A stretch of 64,000 bases of DNA from Aquiflexum sp. TKW24L (GCF_023502205.1 NZ_JAMFLG010000023.1:1-64000); one strand, 5' to 3'. Counted from the first letter of the stretch, positions 52,238 through 61,983 are shown. Notes: generated by a model from the sequence alone, not told the origin. Numbers and translations: made by a program.

Positions 52238-52995
52238 GCTCCGAATTTTTTGATTTCAAACTGATTTCCATCAAATACACCATAAGTGAAATGGTTAACC
52301 CATTCTCCAAGATTATAGTAGCGGGATTTAGGTCCAACCTGTAAATCCAAAGGTAAATGTCGGTGACCGAAAACGTAATAGTCAAAATGTTGGCTTTGCT
52401 CTACCTGCTTGCAATATGCCCAAAGCCACTCATCATCTCCCTTAAATTCATTTTCGTTTTTTGCCACATTTGTGATTCTACTGTTGCTCGACCACTTGCT
52501 GGCAATCCTTATTCCAATATCGGGATGCAGCCATTTAAATGCCCATTGACAGACAGGATTGGTAAATACCTTTTTTAATATTTTATATGATTTGTCACCT
52601 GGACCTAGTCCATCTCCATGCCCGATGAGAAATTTGTGTTTTTCGATTGTCACTTCAATGGGATGGGTATATACAGGTATGCCGAGTTCCTTTGTAAAAT
52701 AATCATTCATCCAAAGGTCATGATTGCCTGTAAAAAAGAAAATCGGAATGTTTTTCTCCCGAAGATCGGCGATTTTCCCCAAAAAACGGATAAAGCCTTT
52801 AGGGACTACATGCTCATATTCAAACCAAAAGTCAAAAAGATCTCCAACCAAAAATATTGCTGCTGCTTCATCCTCTATTTCGTTGAGCCAATTGACTATC
52901 TTTTTTTCTCTTTCCTTACTGCTTTTTTCATCTGGGGCTCCCAGATGGAAGTCAGAGGCAAAAAATATCTTTTTTTCTTGAAGTTTAAGATTCAT
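52234..52995 (-). CDS. lpxH: UDP-2,3-diacylglucosamine diphosphatase LpxH
   Basis: A 253-residue metallophosphoesterase with start at 52995 (MNLKLQEKKIFFASDFHLG). Metal ligands appear in SDFHLGAP, LVGDLFDFWFEYEHVVP, FTGNHDLWM, IGHGDGLGPGD and VFGHRHLPLD. The GDLFDFWFEY and HGDGLGPGD segments are diagnostic for LpxH. It makes lipid X from UDP-diacylglucosamine, the step after LpxD. It is far from the main lpx cluster and is coupled to the propeller-like gene. Confidence 0.93.
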   Translation of the reverse strand: MNLKLQEKKIFFASDFHLGAPDEKSSKEREKKIVNWLNEIEDEAAAIFLVGDLFDFWFEYEHVVPKGFIRFLGKIADLREKNIPIFFFTGNHDLWMNDYFTKELGIPVYTHPIEVTIEKHKFLIGHGDGLGPGDKSYKILKKVFTNPVCQWAFKWLHPDIGIRIASKWSSNSRITNVAKNENEFKGDDEWLWAYCKQVEQSQHFDYYVFGHRHLPLDLQVGPKSRYYNLGEWVNHFTYGVFDGNQFEIKKFGA

Positions 52996-53033
52996 TGGTA
53001 ATAGAGTAAGAAGCAAAGTTAGCAGGAAAATAA

Positions 53034-53058
53034 AAAAGCCTCCAATTTGGAGGCTTTT
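53034..53058 (-). terminator. Intrinsic terminator of ftsH
   Basis: AAAAGCCTCC (53034-53043) pairs with GGAGGCTTTT (53049-53058) over 5 nt. On the minus strand the stem is followed by a run of T. It separates ftsH from lpxH. Confidence 0.87.
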
Positions 53059-53075
53059 AGTTATTTGATTTTGAA

Positions 53076-55133
53076 TTAATCTTCGGTTTCTTTTATCTCC
53101 TCAGGCGTTTCCTCTTTCAGAGAGTCAGACTTGGTATGTCCGTTTTCCTCAGGTTTACCATTCTTTGGTTCTACTTTCTCAGGCTTTTTGGTATATGCCT
53201 CGTAAGTGGTTTCCTTAGCAAATGGTCTTTTACCTATTAATTTTTCGAGATCAGACTGGAATAGAATTTCTTTTTCTAGCAACTCTTTTGCCAATGTTTC
53301 TAATTCTCCTTTCTTTCCTCTGAGCAAATCTTTGGTTCTCTCATAAGCAGAGGCTACTAATTTTCTCACCTCTTCATCGATAGTCTCTGCAGTGGTTTCA
53401 GAATACGGTTTGGTCATTCTGTAGTCAGCAGACTTGCTGTCATAAAAGGATACGTTTCCGATCTTGTCATTCATTCCATAGACAGATACCATGGAATAAG
53501 CCATTTTTGTTACTCTTTCCAAGTCGCTCAAAGCTCCTGTAGAGATCTTGCTGAAGATAATTTCCTCTGCAGCACGACCTCCAAGAGTCATACACATTTC
53601 ATCAATCAATTGCTCCGTTTGATACAGAAACTGCTCCTTTGGAAGGTATTGGGCATAACCCAATGCTGCAATTCCTCTCGGTACAATACTTACTTTGACC
53701 AAAGGATCAGCATGTTCTAGAAACCAACCAGCAACAGCATGTCCGGCTTCGTGATAGGCAACGATTTTCTTTTCTTCAGGAGAAATAATTTTATTTCTCT
53801 TTTCAAGTCCCCCAATAACCCTGTCAATGGCATCCTGAAAATCCTGCATGTCAACTGCCGTTTTGCTTCTTCTGGCAGCAATCAATGCAGCCTCATTACA
53901 TACGTTTGCGATTTCAGCACCTGCAAAACCAGGGGTCTGGGCAGCAAGTTTTTTAGGATCGATGTCATCACCGGTTTTGATTGGTGCAAGGTGAACTTTG
54001 AATATTGCCTCTCTGCCTACGATGTCCGGCTTGTCTATGCTAATCTGCCTGTCAAATCTTCCTGGTCTCAATAGTGCACTATCCAAAACGTCCGGTCTGT
54101 TGGTGGCTGCAAGTACTATTACACCTGAATCTGTTCCGAATCCATCCATTTCGACCAAAAGAGAGTTCAATGTATTTTCTCTTTCGTCGTTGGATCCGGG
54201 CATTTGGCCTTTACCTCTAGATCTTCCTATGGCATCTATTTCATCTATGAAGATAATACAAGGTGCTTTTTCCTTTGCTTGCTTAAACAAATCCCTTACC
54301 CTAGCTGCACCAACACCGACGAACATTTCGACGAAGTCAGAGCCTGATAAAGTAAAGAATGGCACGCCTGCCTCACCGGCTACGGCTTTTGCCAACAAAG
54401 TCTTTCCTGTTCCTGGAGGTCCTACTAGCAATGCTCCCTTAGGAATTTTACCACCAAGTTTGGTGAATTTCCCCGGGTTTTTAAGAAATTCTACGATCTC
54501 CTGAATTTCTTCTTTGGCTTCATCCAAACCTGCCACGTTGTCAAAAGTGATTTTGACTTTGTTTTCGGCGTCAAAAAGCTGTGCTTTGGATTTTCCAACG
54601 TTGAATATCTGTCCGCCCGGACCGCTTGGTCCTGACATCCTTCTCATCATAATCCAAAAGAAAACAAAAAGAATGATCAAAAACCCAAAGCTACCGAACC
54701 AATTCGACCAGCTTTCCTCATTTTTGACACTATATCCAATACGCTGATCTTCCGGAACTTTACTTTCTAATTCCTCGAAATCTTTTTCAAACTTTTCCGC
54801 ACTTGCCACTTCAATGGTATAGTGTGGTCCGGTAGGATTGAAGAATGGGCTATTTGCCTCAAGCTCACTTTTATATTTTTCATTTTCTAAAGCAGTAGGC
54901 TTCAGGGTCACATCGATCCTGTTTTGATTTCTGATGATCATTACCTTTGCCACATCATTGGCTAGATATACATCCTCAAACCTACTTTTTGTAATATTGA
55001 TTACAGTATTCCTCTGGTTAAACCAGGTTATTCCCACCAACACGATTACAGCCGTTACGATCAGCCAAAGCTGAATATTAGGCTTGTCAGGTGTCTTGGG
55101 CATGAAATTCTTACTTTTTTTGTTTTCAGCCAT
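53076..55133 (-). CDS. ftsH: ATP-dependent zinc metalloprotease FtsH
   Basis: A 685-residue membrane protease. The start is ATG 55133 ([10 protein letters not shown]); an in-frame TTG at 55148 is less likely. Two transmembrane helices (near residues 25-42 and 143-162) flank a periplasmic domain. The AAA+ domain has Walker [20 protein letters not shown], Walker [16 protein letters not shown] and the SRH with RPGRFDRQI; the zinc site is [10 protein letters not shown]. An acidic, low-complexity tail of about 50 residues ends the chain. It degrades membrane proteins and, in many bacteria, LpxC. It follows rsfS by 59 bp in the same orientation. Confidence 0.97.
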   Translation of the reverse strand: MAENKKSKNFMPKTPDKPNIQLWLIVTAVIVLVGITWFNQRNTVINITKSRFEDVYLANDVAKVMIIRNQNRIDVTLKPTALENEKYKSELEANSPFFNPTGPHYTIEVASAEKFEKDFEELESKVPEDQRIGYSVKNEESWSNWFGSFGFLIILFVFFWIMMRRMSGPSGPGGQIFNVGKSKAQLFDAENKVKITFDNVAGLDEAKEEIQEIVEFLKNPGKFTKLGGKIPKGALLVGPPGTGKTLLAKAVAGEAGVPFFTLSGSDFVEMFVGVGAARVRDLFKQAKEKAPCIIFIDEIDAIGRSRGKGQMPGSNDERENTLNSLLVEMDGFGTDSGVIVLAATNRPDVLDSALLRPGRFDRQISIDKPDIVGREAIFKVHLAPIKTGDDIDPKKLAAQTPGFAGAEIANVCNEAALIAARRSKTAVDMQDFQDAIDRVIGGLEKRNKIISPEEKKIVAYHEAGHAVAGWFLEHADPLVKVSIVPRGIAALGYAQYLPKEQFLYQTEQLIDEMCMTLGGRAAEEIIFSKISTGALSDLERVTKMAYSMVSVYGMNDKIGNVSFYDSKSADYRMTKPYSETTAETIDEEVRKLVASAYERTKDLLRGKKGELETLAKELLEKEILFQSDLEKLIGKRPFAKETTYEAYTKKPEKVEPKNGKPEENGHTKSDSLKEETPEEIKETED

Positions 55134-55192
55134 TATTTTGTGTTTCAAACTTTTTGTAAAACGGTTTTAGATCCTTAAGGTTTGAACAACCC

Positions 55193-55543
55193 TCAAGAAT
55201 CAATTTTTTTAAATTTGGCATCTCCCCACAATTCTTCCAGACCATAGAACTCTCTTTGTTCCTTCAAGAAAATATGAGCAACGACGTTGATATAATCCAT
55301 CAATATCCATTGATTGTTTTGCCGACCCTCATTTCTCCATGGTTTTTCTTTGAAATTTTGGGTAACTTCTTCCACCGAGTCGGAAATTGCTTCGATTTGA
55401 GTGTCAGAATTCCCCGAGCAGATAACAAAAAAATCAGTGAAAGCATTCTTTACACCTCTTAAATCCATCACTACAATGTTGGAAGCTTTTTTCTCCTGCA
55501 TTCCTTTTACGATAATTTTGCTCAGCTCTTCTGCTGTCATCAT
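55193..55543 (-). CDS. rsfS: Ribosome silencing factor RsfS
   Basis: A 116-residue RsfS/Iojap protein that binds ribosomal protein uL14 and blocks subunit joining under starvation. Characteristic segments are IVVMDLRGVKNAFTDFFVICSG, then NEGRQNNQWILMDYINVVAHIF and FYGLEELWGDAK. It is the first gene of an rsfS-ftsH pair and divergent from birA across an 87-bp gap. Confidence 0.95.
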   Translation of the reverse strand: MMTAEELSKIIVKGMQEKKASNIVVMDLRGVKNAFTDFFVICSGNSDTQIEAISDSVEEVTQNFKEKPWRNEGRQNNQWILMDYINVVAHIFLKEQREFYGLEELWGDAKFKKIDS

Positions 55544-55630
55544 TTATTTAAGGTAATATTGCAAATTAAATTATAAATAGTTAAAGAGCTAACAAATTTC
55601 TTCATTGCTTTTCAAATAAGCTAATCTAAG

Positions 55631-56386
55631 ATGTATAAAATCCTTGCCAATACCGTATTTCTTGGTAAAGATGTCATTTTCCTGACAGAGTGTCATTCAA
55701 CTAATGATGAAGTGTTAGAAAGATTGCGTAGACGCGAAATTGCCGAGGGAAGTATGGTAATTACAGACAACCAAACCAAAGGAAGAGGTCAAAGAGGCAA
55801 CCAATGGGTATCTAAACCAAATATGAACATTACTTTTTCCCTTTTGTTACAGCCTAATTTTTTGGCTCCATCCGAACAATTTTACCTTAATATGATTATC
55901 AGTTTGGCAGTAGTTGACCTACTTGGAGAATATTCCGCAGATCTGAAAATAAAGTGGCCCAATGACATACTTCATCAGTCTGATGGTAAATTAGGGGGAA
56001 TCTTGATTGAAAATATTATTAACCAAAAGGGAATTGAGCATTCCGTGATCGGAATTGGGCTCAATGTGAATCAAACTGTTTTTGAACTTCCAAAAGTGAC
56101 TTCGTTGAAACTACTTACAGGTCAAAATGTCGACCGGTGGGAATTAATCAGATTGCTTGTGGCCAAAATAGAAAAAGGTTACATGGCTTTGAAAAAGGGG
56201 GAAATAAAAAAGATTAAATCTGATTACCTATCCCGATTATATAGATTTGAAGAATGGTTTTATTATGATGACGGAATAATTTTTGAAGGTAAAATCAAAG
56301 GAATTGATGAAAACGGAAAAATTATTATCGAAAAAAGAAACGGCGTGGTCGCTTTTTATGGACTGAAAGAAGTCATTTTCTTGTAA
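55631..56386 (+). CDS. birA: Biotin--[acetyl-CoA-carboxylase] ligase
   Basis: A 251-residue biotin protein ligase without the N-terminal DNA-binding domain of E. coli BirA, so it is an enzyme only. The catalytic core has TECHSTNDEV, the biotinyl-AMP loop KGRGQRGNQWVS, NMNITFSLLL, IKWPNDILHQSDGKLGGILIE and IGIGLNVNQ, and a C-terminal SH3-like part. It charges the carboxyl carrier proteins. Convergence with nothing nearby and a divergent rsfS suggest its own promoter. Confidence 0.94.
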   Translation: MYKILANTVFLGKDVIFLTECHSTNDEVLERLRRREIAEGSMVITDNQTKGRGQRGNQWVSKPNMNITFSLLLQPNFLAPSEQFYLNMIISLAVVDLLGEYSADLKIKWPNDILHQSDGKLGGILIENIINQKGIEHSVIGIGLNVNQTVFELPKVTSLKLLTGQNVDRWELIRLLVAKIEKGYMALKKGEIKKIKSDYLSRLYRFEEWFYYDDGIIFEGKIKGIDENGKIIIEKRNGVVAFYGLKEVIFL

Positions 56387-56416
56387 TAGGCAAATTTTAT
56401 TTTGGGACAAAAACCC

Positions 56417-56424
56417 TAACTTTG
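56417..56424 (+). promoter_or_regulatory. -7 box (TAACTTTG) of ahcY
   Basis: TAACTTTG fits TAnnTTTG. The closest TTTG (56401-56404) is only 12 nt upstream, so the -33 part is not convincing. Transcription would begin near 56430, about 35 nt before the ATG. I see no SAH riboswitch fold in this short leader. Confidence 0.45.
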
Positions 56425-56464
56425 CATTTTAAAATTGAAATTCAATACATTAAAATATACAACT

Positions 56465-57784
56465 ATGTCTGAAATCAAATCAGAAAAATTTGTCCAATAC
56501 AAGGTGAAAGATATTTCCCTTGCAGCTTGGGGAAGGAAAGAAATTAAATTGGCAGAAGCCGAAATGCCGGGATTGATGGCTATCAGAGAAGAATATGGAC
56601 CATCTCAGCCATTGAAAGGAGCAAGAATCGCAGGTTGCCTTCACATGACTATTCAGACCGCGGTACTGATCGAGACTTTGACGGCATTGGGTGCAGAGGT
56701 GACATGGTCCTCATGCAATATTTTTTCGACCCAAGACCATGCCGCAGCCGCAATTGCAGCAGCAGGTATTTCTGTTTATGCTTGGAAAGGTATGACCGCA
56801 GAGGAATTTGATTGGTGTATTGAGCAGACCATTTTCTTTGGCGAAGATAAAAAGCCATTGAATATGATCTTGGATGACGGTGGAGACCTTACCAATATGG
56901 TGTTGGACAACTACCCTGAATTAGTATCAGGTATCAAAGGACTTTCTGAAGAAACTACGACAGGTGTGCACAGACTTTATGAAAGGATGAAAAATGGCAC
57001 CCTTCCAATGCCTGCAATCAACGTGAATGATTCTGTTACCAAGTCGAAATTTGACAATAAGTATGGTTGCAAAGAATCACTCGTCGATGCAATCAGAAGA
57101 GCAACTGATATCATGATGGCCGGAAAAGTCGCTGTTGTGGCAGGTTATGGTGATGTAGGAAAAGGTTCTGCAGCTTCACTGAAAGGTGCAGGCGCTAGGG
57201 TAATCGTCACCGAAATTGATCCAATCTGTGCTTTGCAGGCTGCAATGGACGGATTTGCAGTCAAAAGAATGGTAGATGCTGTAAAAGAAGCAGACATTAT
57301 AGTGACTGCTACCGGTAACAAAGACATTATCTCCAAGGAACATTTCCTTTCAATGAAGGACAAAGCCATAGTTTGTAACATCGGCCACTTTGACAATGAA
57401 ATTGACATGGCTTGGCTCAACAAAACCTATGGTCATACCAAGGATGTCATCAAACCTCAGGTAGATCTTTACACTTTGGAAGGAAAAGAGATCATCGTAC
57501 TAGCAGAAGGAAGATTGGTAAACTTGGGTTGTGCGACTGGACACCCTTCATTTGTGATGTCCAATTCATTCAGCAATCAGACTTTGGCACAGCTTGAACT
57601 TTGGGTAAATACAGATCAGTATGAGCCCGGCGTATATGTTTTGCCAAAGCACCTTGACGAAAAAGTAGCAGCTTTGCATTTGTCAAAACTGGGAGTTGAA
57701 TTGGATGTGTTGTCTGCAGATCAGGCAGCCTATATCGGTGTTACCGAAAACGGTCCGTTCAAGCCTGAATATTACAGATATTAA
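56465..57784 (+). CDS. ahcY: Adenosylhomocysteinase
   Basis: A 439-residue enzyme, started at 56465 ([14 protein letters not shown]). It splits S-adenosylhomocysteine into adenosine and homocysteine. Characteristic parts are [45 protein letters not shown], the catalytic [14 protein letters not shown], the NAD-binding [28 protein letters not shown] and the C-terminal tail [10 protein letters not shown] that closes the active site of the neighbouring subunit. Homocysteine can go to cystathionine beta-synthase (8.9 kb). It ends at a strong terminator. Confidence 0.97.
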   Translation: MSEIKSEKFVQYKVKDISLAAWGRKEIKLAEAEMPGLMAIREEYGPSQPLKGARIAGCLHMTIQTAVLIETLTALGAEVTWSSCNIFSTQDHAAAAIAAAGISVYAWKGMTAEEFDWCIEQTIFFGEDKKPLNMILDDGGDLTNMVLDNYPELVSGIKGLSEETTTGVHRLYERMKNGTLPMPAINVNDSVTKSKFDNKYGCKESLVDAIRRATDIMMAGKVAVVAGYGDVGKGSAASLKGAGARVIVTEIDPICALQAAMDGFAVKRMVDAVKEADIIVTATGNKDIISKEHFLSMKDKAIVCNIGHFDNEIDMAWLNKTYGHTKDVIKPQVDLYTLEGKEIIVLAEGRLVNLGCATGHPSFVMSNSFSNQTLAQLELWVNTDQYEPGVYVLPKHLDEKVAALHLSKLGVELDVLSADQAAYIGVTENGPFKPEYYRY

Positions 57785-57807
57785 TAGCTTCCGGATTTTT
57801 TTAAAGA

Positions 57808-57838
57808 GGCCTTCAGGAGAGATTCTGAAGGCTTTTTT
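57808..57838 (+). terminator. Intrinsic terminator of ahcY
   Basis: GCCTTCAG (57809-57816) pairs with CTGAAGGC (57825-57832) over 8 nt and is followed by TTTTTT. Confidence 0.9.
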
Positions 57839-57861
57839 GTTTTTTTAAATTCTTCAGTGAA

Positions 57862-58680
57862 TTAATCTTTCAACCTAAAAACCATGATCCTTCCATCAGC
57901 CAAAGTAATGGTTGCAGTGGAATTGCATTGATCTTCTAATGTGTAGACCAGTTTGTGATTGGTGGCCTGGGTTTCATTTCTAAAAATTTGCCAGCTTTCT
58001 GTCCCATTCACAGGTAATAAAAAGCCAGTCTGGATACAAGCGACATTGTAATTCTTTGCGGTTGTCTGAGTCATTTTGATACGTCTTCCTGCAATATTTC
58101 TACCTTCAATTTCTCCTGTACTTGAAAATCCCATCAATATTCCCGTGAGGAAAGTTAATTGATGCGTATAACTACCGTTTATTCTGGAGGAAGAATTATT
58201 CTCATCGATGATGAAAAGATCCTCAAAAGTTTCTGTTCTCCCATTTGGGTTTTGAAGACTAGTCGACCGCTTAAAATCCCGTACGCCTTCGATTTTCATC
58301 CCCCGGACGACATAATCTTCATATTCGACTCTCACTGATGACTCCAAAATAGAATTGGATGTATAGTAAAGGTGTATTTTTCCAAATCGGGGGACAAAAA
58401 GATTATTGACACATTCTTTCATCACTGTAAAAGTCAAAGTGACTTTATTTAAATTTTCGTCAATTGTGACGACCGGGCAGCCCGGTATGGCGAGGCTTTC
58501 TGTGTTTCTAAAATAATCAATTGGCTGGAAAGGGAAATAAAGCGATTCTTCAAGGGAAATTGAAATATCGAAAATCTCATTTCCCTCAAATTGTAAATCA
58601 GTACTGATATCCTTATCAATGTCCCCAAAACAGGAGGACAGGAAAATTAAAAAGAGGGAAAAAAGACTAATTTTATTCAT
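57862..58680 (-). CDS. Hypothetical lipoprotein
   Basis: A 272-residue protein with a lipoprotein signal (FSLFLIFLSSC, cysteine at residue 17). The mature part is beta-rich, with two regularly spaced cysteine-containing segments (AIPGCPVVTIDE and FTVMKECVNN) and a late pair (VACIQTG, LEDQCNST) that could make disulfides in the periplasm. The layout is of two similar halves ending in strands such as TITLADGRIMVFRLK. No family recognised. It stands alone. Confidence 0.72.
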   Translation of the reverse strand: MNKISLFSLFLIFLSSCFGDIDKDISTDLQFEGNEIFDISISLEESLYFPFQPIDYFRNTESLAIPGCPVVTIDENLNKVTLTFTVMKECVNNLFVPRFGKIHLYYTSNSILESSVRVEYEDYVVRGMKIEGVRDFKRSTSLQNPNGRTETFEDLFIIDENNSSSRINGSYTHQLTFLTGILMGFSSTGEIEGRNIAGRRIKMTQTTAKNYNVACIQTGFLLPVNGTESWQIFRNETQATNHKLVYTLEDQCNSTATITLADGRIMVFRLKD

Positions 58681-58809
58681 TGGGTAGTATTATTGTTGCA
58701 AATCTACTCCCTTTGTTTTGTTTACAAAATGAAATAGATAAGTTGGGCATTGCTCTTTTATTTGGATGCTCTAATCCCTATCTTCAACGGTAATTAATCC
58801 CAAAATAAT

Positions 58810-59682
58810 ATGTCATATACTGAAGGAATGCTTAAAGATGGAGCCTTAAAAGGCAAAACCATTCTTGTCACCGGGGGAGGCACAGGCCTTGGGAAGTCCA
58901 TGGGGCTTTATTTTTTGAAACTTGGAGCCAATCTCATAATTACTAGCAGAAAATTGGAAGTGCTTCAAAATACAGCTAAGGAGATGGAAGCTGCCACGGG
59001 CGGAAAAGTCCTGCCTCTAGCCTGTGATGTCAGAGAGATCGATCAAGTTGAGAAAATGTGGGCTGATGCAGTTTCCCATTTTGGTAAAGTGGATGTGGTG
59101 CTCAACAATGCAGCCGGTAATTTTATCAGTCCTACAGAAAGACTTTCCAGCAATGCCTTTAATACTGTCTTGGACATAGTTCTCAAGGGAACATCCAATG
59201 TCACATTGACAGCGGGTAAATCTTGGATCAAAGAAAAGCAGGCAGGAACCTTCTTAAATATCGTGACAACCTACGCTTGGACCGGTTCTGGATATGTGGT
59301 TCCAAGTGCTGCCGCCAAAGCAGGGGTTTTGGCATTGACCAGGTCTCTTGCTGTCGAATGGGCAAAATATAAAATCAGATCTAATGCCATCGCTCCAGGA
59401 CCTTTTCCCACGGAAGGAGCCTGGAGTAGATTGCTTCCCGGAGAATTGGTCAAGAAATTTGATCCTGCCAAAAAAGTACCCGTTGGAAGGGTTGGGGACC
59501 ATCAGGAGTTGGCAAATATTGCAGCCTATCTTGTGTCAGATTTTTCAGCCTATGTCAATGGAGAAGTCATCACCATCGATGGTGGGGAATGGCTGATGGG
59601 AGCGGGTGAATTCAATAACTTAGACGCCATCCCCCAAGAAATGTGGGACATGATGGAAGCCTCAAGAGGAAAAAAAGGATGA
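58810..59682 (+). CDS. SDR family oxidoreductase (2,4-dienoyl-CoA reductase-like)
   Basis: A 290-residue short-chain dehydrogenase. The NADP loop is VTGGGTGLGKSMGLYF, followed by LACDVREIDQV and LNNAAGNFISPTERLS. The active-site region reads GSGYVVPSAAAKAGVLALTRSLA, in which the usual Tyr of the YxxxK motif is Ser, exactly as in mitochondrial 2,4-dienoyl-CoA reductase; the lysine is retained. APGPFPTEGAWSRL also matches that family. It would reduce 2,4-dienoyl-CoA during beta-oxidation of unsaturated fatty acids. An enoyl-CoA/ACP reductase role is the alternative. It is not in an operon with other fatty-acid genes here. Confidence 0.87.
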   Translation: MSYTEGMLKDGALKGKTILVTGGGTGLGKSMGLYFLKLGANLIITSRKLEVLQNTAKEMEAATGGKVLPLACDVREIDQVEKMWADAVSHFGKVDVVLNNAAGNFISPTERLSSNAFNTVLDIVLKGTSNVTLTAGKSWIKEKQAGTFLNIVTTYAWTGSGYVVPSAAAKAGVLALTRSLAVEWAKYKIRSNAIAPGPFPTEGAWSRLLPGELVKKFDPAKKVPVGRVGDHQELANIAAYLVSDFSAYVNGEVITIDGGEWLMGAGEFNNLDAIPQEMWDMMEASRGKKG

Positions 59683-59703
59683 GCCCCAAAGTGATTTGGG
59701 GCT
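59682..59703 (+). terminator. Hairpin at the end of the SDR gene
   Basis: AGCCCCAAA pairs with TTTGGGGCT over GTGA. It begins at the last base of the stop codon. It has no T-run, so it may act weakly or protect the 3' end of the mRNA. Confidence 0.5.
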
Positions 59704-59741
59704 ATCTGAAAGCAAAATGGAAAATCAGGAATATGTAATAT

Positions 59742-59798
59742 GAGTATCCGCAATGTTGCATGTTGGGCTTGAGGAGACTTTATCGGATGCGGATACTC
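59742..59798. repeat. 11-bp inverted repeat in a structured gap
   Basis: GAGTATCCGCA (59742-59752) and TGCGGATACTC (59788-59798) are perfect reverse complements 35 nt apart. They sit in the 250-bp gap between the SDR gene and the next terminator. Confidence 0.65.
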
Positions 59799-59826
59799 GT
59801 CCACGGACGACGGTCAACTGTCCACA
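59799..59826. repeat. 7-nt periodic array (GTCCACG-like)
   Basis: Four heptamers read GTCCACG, GACGACG, GTCAACT and GTCCACA. The array starts directly after the inverted repeat arm. Together with the TCAAATC, TACGAAT and AACCAAAT arrays it belongs to a class of short-word arrays in the intergenic DNA of this window. Confidence 0.5.
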
Positions 59827-59901
59827 GAACCGCTAATCGCTCCCCAACCATAATTTGTTTGGCTACTTGCAATAAAGCGGAGACACATAATATGTAAAAT
59901 C

Positions 59902-59926
59902 AAAAAACACTCGGATCCGGGTGTTT
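59902..59926. terminator. Intrinsic terminator (probably bidirectional)
   Basis: AACACTCGG and the partly self-complementary core CGGATCCG lead to GGGTGTT; one T-G pair. A-runs before and T-runs after the stem. It lies 8 bp beyond the end of the leftward gene at 59934. Confidence 0.75.
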
Positions 59927-59933
59927 TATGTTT

Positions 59934-60467
59934 TTAACGGGTTTGCTTATCCTCTTTAAATATGGGTGCTTTTTTAAAGGGAAGTAGCATGGTGTTGTCC
60001 CAACTTGTTAAAACTTTGTTGACATTTCCATCATCAAGGGAAGTGGTTTCTACTATATACCATCTTGTGTTTTTTTCAGTACCGACGACGATAATATGGC
60101 TTTCGGTGATGACTTTTCCTCCCGGAACTTTAGAAACGGTAGTAACCGGCACAATGGAGTGCGTTTCTTCACCCGTCATAGTCAATTGGATATGCGGTTT
60201 ACTTTTGAATTCCTGCAATACAAATCCCTTTTTCCGTTGTGTTTCGTGGATCAATTCCAATGCTTTGATGACATTGTCAGGCCCACCAGCCTTTTCCACT
60301 ACGCCGGGATAGGTAAATCCTAAAAGGGTCTGGTAATCCTCGCACATTTTGGCAGTAAAGTATTCTTTTGCAGCTTCCTGAATGTCAAATTCAATCTGTG
60401 CTATACTTTGGAAACTGAAAAAAAAGCATAGCATTAGCACGCTGATCGTTTTATTGTACTTTCTCAT
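59934..60467 (-). CDS. Secreted protein of unknown function (NTF2-like fold possible)
   Basis: A 177-residue protein with a signal peptide (about residues 1-23, ending SIAQ). The mature part has a first helical half (ALELIHETQRKKGFVLQEFK) and a strand-rich second half (HSIVPVTTVSKVPGGKVITES, TRWYIVETTSLDD), which resembles the cone-shaped NTF2 fold seen in many small exported proteins. No specific family. It ends just before the terminator at 59902-59926. Confidence 0.75.
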   Translation of the reverse strand: MRKYNKTISVLMLCFFFSFQSIAQIEFDIQEAAKEYFTAKMCEDYQTLLGFTYPGVVEKAGGPDNVIKALELIHETQRKKGFVLQEFKSKPHIQLTMTGEETHSIVPVTTVSKVPGGKVITESHIIVVGTEKNTRWYIVETTSLDDGNVNKVLTSWDNTMLLPFKKAPIFKEDKQTR

Positions 60468-60544
60468 GAGATAGATAAACTTTGGGTGATGTGCGAATAT
60501 ATCGAAAACTAAGAAATACCCAAATATCTGGGATATTTTTTTAA

Positions 60545-61498
60545 TCAGAGGTAGGCTATCATATAGTAAAGTGGGAATCCCAAAGTGATATTGAATGGGA
60601 AAGTTATCGCCAAAGCCATAGGAAGGAAAATTCCGGGATTGGCTTTTGGAACGGCGATTTTCATCGCAGCAGGTACGGCGATATAGGATGCCGATGCCGC
60701 CAAAATGGCAAACATGAACCTGTCTCCGATTTCGGAGGTAATAAATCCACTCAGATAAGCTACCAAACAGCCGTTAATCAGCGGTACAATCACAGCAAAT
60801 ACGGCGGTAAATTTTCCTGAGTCAAAGAAGTCTTTTAGCTTTTTTCCGCTTGTAATCCCCATGTCCAAAAGGAATATTGCCAAGAAACCTTTAAAAATAT
60901 CTGTGGTGAACGGTTTGATCCCTTCTGCCTCTTTTTCACTAGCCAAAAAACCTATAACAAGACTTCCCAAAATCAGTAGGACTGATCCGTTGGTGAAGGA
61001 ATGACTAACTACTTTCCTCATTTTCATAGAATTGGTTTCTCCAAAGGATTTCACCAGAAGTACACCTATAATTATCGCAGGAGCTTCCATTAGCGCCATG
61101 ATAGCAACCATATGACCGCTAAAAGGCTGTTGTTGGATCTCCAAAAATGATACCGCAGTCACAAATGTGACTGCCGAAACAGAGCCGTAAGCCGCGGCAA
61201 TCGCGCCGGAGTTTTCGATACTCAGTTTCCTTTTCAAAATAAAAAATGTGTAAAGGGGAATCAGACTAGCCACCGTTATCCCAAAAATGACGGCCCAAAC
61301 TATGCCCATATTGAACTCTGAGTGGGCAAGTTCTTGCCCACCTTTGAATCCAATAGCAAATAATAGGTATAAGGAGATGAATTTTGAGGAGTTTGGGGGG
61401 ATTTCGAGATCACTTTTGACCCTGACTGCGAAGATTCCCAAAATAAAAAACAACAATGCCGGATTGGTAAAATTATCAACCAATAATTGAAGATTCAT
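60545..61498 (-). CDS. Sodium-dependent bicarbonate permease (SbtA-like)
   Basis: A 317-residue permease with about ten hydrophobic helices. Family marks of SbtA are clear: NPALLFFILGIFAVRVKSDLE near the N-terminus, LYLLFAIGFKGGQELAHSE, the conserved GSVSAVTFVTAVSFLE and IMALMEAPAIIIGVLLVKSF, and a second-half LDMGITSGKKL. SbtA imports HCO3- with Na+ in cyanobacteria; here the host is presumably a heterotroph that needs bicarbonate for anaplerotic carboxylation. Its start overlaps the stop of the gene before it (ATGA at 61495-61498), which encodes a carbonic-anhydrase-like protein. Confidence 0.9.
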   Translation of the reverse strand: MNLQLLVDNFTNPALLFFILGIFAVRVKSDLEIPPNSSKFISLYLLFAIGFKGGQELAHSEFNMGIVWAVIFGITVASLIPLYTFFILKRKLSIENSGAIAAAYGSVSAVTFVTAVSFLEIQQQPFSGHMVAIMALMEAPAIIIGVLLVKSFGETNSMKMRKVVSHSFTNGSVLLILGSLVIGFLASEKEAEGIKPFTTDIFKGFLAIFLLDMGITSGKKLKDFFDSGKFTAVFAVIVPLINGCLVAYLSGFITSEIGDRFMFAILAASASYIAVPAAMKIAVPKANPGIFLPMALAITFPFNITLGFPLYYMIAYL

Positions 61499-61983
61499 AA
61501 TTTCTGAAAAGCCATTTTTAGATCAAATTGGATTGATTTTCTTTTGGAAATTTGTGACAGGATACCGTAGACCTCAATTTTATTTTCGATGATGATAGGT
61601 GATAACTTCGCATGCTGAAAAATATGGTTGGCCTGATGCTTCATATGGATCAGAGCAAGTGAGGCAATTTTATTCGGGTCTTGGACAATTTCATTATAGT
61701 TTTTTTTGTACAGTGAATGCAAAAATTGGTGATAGGGAGAAATTGGAAAATCTCCATTATTCACAATCCCGTTGAGTATTGGAGATTCAATATCATGGAC
61801 TTGAAAAATTTCAGTAACATCTTCCTGTATGAGAAGATGAATTAGAGAATCTGCATAAGCATCTAAGCTAAAATCAAAAACAGATCCTAGTGAAGTCATA
61901 AAAAAGGAATCACCTCCAAACCTTTCTTTTAAATACATCTCCCCATGAATCATAGGGCAAAGTAAAAAGAGTTTTTTTGACAT
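61495..61983 (-). CDS. Small protein resembling a degenerate beta-carbonic anhydrase
   Basis: A 162-residue soluble protein translated together with the SbtA-like permease. By eye the order of segments matches beta-carbonic anhydrase: LFLLCPMIHGEM (for WIGCSDSRVPAE), GGDSFFMTSLGSVFDF (for the GELFVHRN region), TEIFQVHDIESP (for the IICGHYGCGG loop), and IENKIEVYGILSQISKRK near the end (for HGWAYGIHDG). Of the zinc and catalytic residues, Cys9 and His63 are kept, but the Asp and Arg of the first loop are Met11 and His13, and the last Cys is Glu66. So it is probably inactive and may regulate the permease, as PII-like SbtB does in cyanobacteria. The fold assignment is an inference. Confidence 0.6.
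   Translation of the reverse strand: MSKKLFLLCPMIHGEMYLKERFGGDSFFMTSLGSVFDFSLDAYADSLIHLLIQEDVTEIFQVHDIESPILNGIVNNGDFPISPYHQFLHSLYKKNYNEIVQDPNKIASLALIHMKHQANHIFQHAKLSPIIIENKIEVYGILSQISKRKSIQFDLKMAFQKL

Noticed and set aside
56387-56464. SAH riboswitch before ahcY
   Set aside because: The leader is short and AT-rich with no stable stems; only a -7 box is visible.
61495-61983. Functional carbonic anhydrase
   Set aside because: Only one Cys and one His of the expected zinc and catalytic residues remain, so activity is unlikely even if the fold is right.
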